Origin: Neoarius graeffei
Taxonomy: Eukaryota > Chordata > Actinopteri > Siluriformes > Ariidae
Reading direction: 5' to 3'
NCBI RefSeq assembly: GCF_027579695.1
Contig: NC_083596.1
Span: 51,064,400 to 51,128,399 of the forward strand
Length of the DNA: 64,000 nucleotides
In this document: in pieces, positions 63,033 to 64,000 of the stretch
Position numbering within the stretch: position 1 is the first letter of the stretch
Layout: each line of letters begins with the position of its first letter
Notes under the pieces: generated by a model
The model's database searches: none
What the model was told of the DNA's origin: nothing
Seen by the model: only the letters and a program-made list of their open reading frames with translations
Program-made: the position numbers and the translations under genes

Positions 63033-63040
63033 GCATTAAG

Positions 63041-63790
63041 AGATATTTCAAAGCATCACGCAACTCTTCCTTCATCTTGAAAATAGCATTCAACTGTCGT
63101 TTACACATGTCTGCGTTGAAACGCCATTTGCAGCACTATTTCACCTACTCCATCAAAAAAAAGTACACGATGAGCAGGATCATACCCTTTCAAGCATGGG
63201 AAATAAGAAAAAGAATCAACCAACACCCAAGTCCGTTTAGACTGCGCGATAAACCATATTCTTCAGCGCAAATGAGGCGAACCTAATTCAAATGCGTGAT
63301 AGCTGCACAAGGCAAAATCATATGGGCCCACGTCATGCCATGGCGGGGAAATTAATAATCAAATGGCCTTACCTTGCTTAAAACGTTGTCTTGATCACAT
63401 AACTCCTTACAATTATTCCACTTAAATCCATACGGTTTAACACACCCAACAAAGATAGCAAGCGCATTGCTAATTCCCACCAGAAACCTAACAGTTTACG
63501 CTACGATGTTTTCTTCCGTTTCTTCAGTAGATGACATTTCAAACGTTTATTACCCACATCCCAAATGTCATACGTTATATTATTTTACCTTGTTGTTACT
63601 CATGTAACCTACTCAAAACACAACTCATTGGAGAGATCTCGTGGAAGTGGAGTACCCCAGGCTATGGTGTGCCTTAGGGGACATATTAGATTTTTCGTTT
63701 GGTTTGAAACCAAAATGCTGCCACACTGCCGATGTTGTATTTTTTTTTGCCACTAACTCGTTATCTTGACTTGCCATCTTTCAACCGCGG
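63041..63790. other. Right-hand continuation, no feature recognised
   Basis: May be the interior of the outer transposon opened at 61785, but no coding similarity or terminal repeat is recognised. The missing 5' exon or exons of las1l are not found here. Confidence 0.4.
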
Positions 63791-63794
63791 TCTT

Positions 63795-63955
63795 AGTCTC
63801 TTTTTTTTTTTTAGATAGGACAGTATAGAGAGACAGGAAATGAGCGGGGGAGAGAGAGACGGGATCGGGAAATAACCTCGGGTCGGAATCGAACCCGAGT
63901 CCCCGGATTTATGGTACGGTGCCTTAGCCATCTGAGCCATGACACCCCCGGTCTC
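63795..63955 (-). mobile_element. tRNA-derived SINE, third family
   Basis: On the minus strand the head reads ggctcagatggctaaggcac (A-box-like) and then gggttcgattccgac (B box). The body gaggttatttcccgatcccg and the tail tcatttcctgtctctctata end in a pyrimidine-rich run. The tRNA-like spacing of the two boxes supports a pol III origin. Target duplications are not obvious. Confidence 0.75.
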
Positions 63956-64000
63956 AGTCTCTTGCGAAGCTTTCTGTCAGACTCCAAAATGTCACGCAGG

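Noticed and set aside
63880-63950. Independent tRNA gene on the minus strand
   Set aside because: A- and B-box-like motifs are present, but there is no complete cloverleaf, and the sequence continues into a SINE body.
61125-64000. Missing first exon or exons of las1l
   Set aside because: Searched for the expected HGIV-type and LFxxDxxxQRYAL-type N-terminal sequence on the minus strand; nothing convincing was found, so it is placed beyond the window.

Overview
This is teleost fish nuclear DNA. The evidence is three spliced vertebrate genes with GT-AG introns, very dense (CA)n, (AT)n and (CT)n microsatellites, and an interspersed-repeat set typical of ray-finned fish: tRNA-derived SINEs, Tc1-like and hAT transposons, a Penelope-like element and an IN-before-RT Ty3/Gypsy element. 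The species cannot be fixed from sequence alone. Layout: zc4h2 lies on the minus strand (coding 1075-3926, five exons, complete). zc3h12b lies on the plus strand (coding 8477-21582, six exons, complete, 985 codons). las1l lies on the minus strand (coding 49747-61124, twelve exons visible, 3' complete; the first exon or exons lie beyond the right edge). From what is known of the human map, the same three genes are neighbours in this order on Xq11-q12, so this is an old conserved block. zc4h2 and zc3h12b are head to head about 4.5 kb apart; zc3h12b and las1l are tail to tail across about 27 kb of repeats. The genes share no pathway: ZC4H2 is a neuronal zinc-finger/coiled-coil protein, ZC3H12B a Regnase-type ribonuclease, and LAS1L the HEPN nuclease of rRNA ITS2 processing. 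Between zc4h2 and zc3h12b (4-8 kb) lie inverted Tc1 remnants, a Crypton-like remnant with a palindrome and an AT tract, and a cluster of SINEs. Intron 1 of zc3h12b (8750-17806) holds a short hAT-type element, an array of palindromic TGATCTnAGATCA-like motifs, a SINE, a decayed full-length Tc1 and a purine block facing a pyrimidine block. The zc3h12b-las1l interval holds a diffuse GGTTCCTG-type degenerate repeat (24.2-29.9 kb); a Tc1 split by a young, broken Gmr1-like Gypsy element that itself carries a hAT and, in its 3' LTR, a Penelope-like element; and about 10 kb of a 30-bp minisatellite interrupted by a LINE, a TIR element and SINEs. The las1l introns hold two Tc1 families, a hAT with an internally deleted Tc1 inside it, and a Tc1/LINE chimera. 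The right end holds another hAT with a perfect 8-bp target duplication and a tRNA-headed SINE. The most interesting points are the KH-like N-terminal exon of ZC3H12B, which resembles the start of KHNYN; the inverted-repeat Penelope copy with hammerhead-like motifs; the palindrome array in intron 1; and the 30-bp array with higher-order structure that stays open for 846 codons on one strand.
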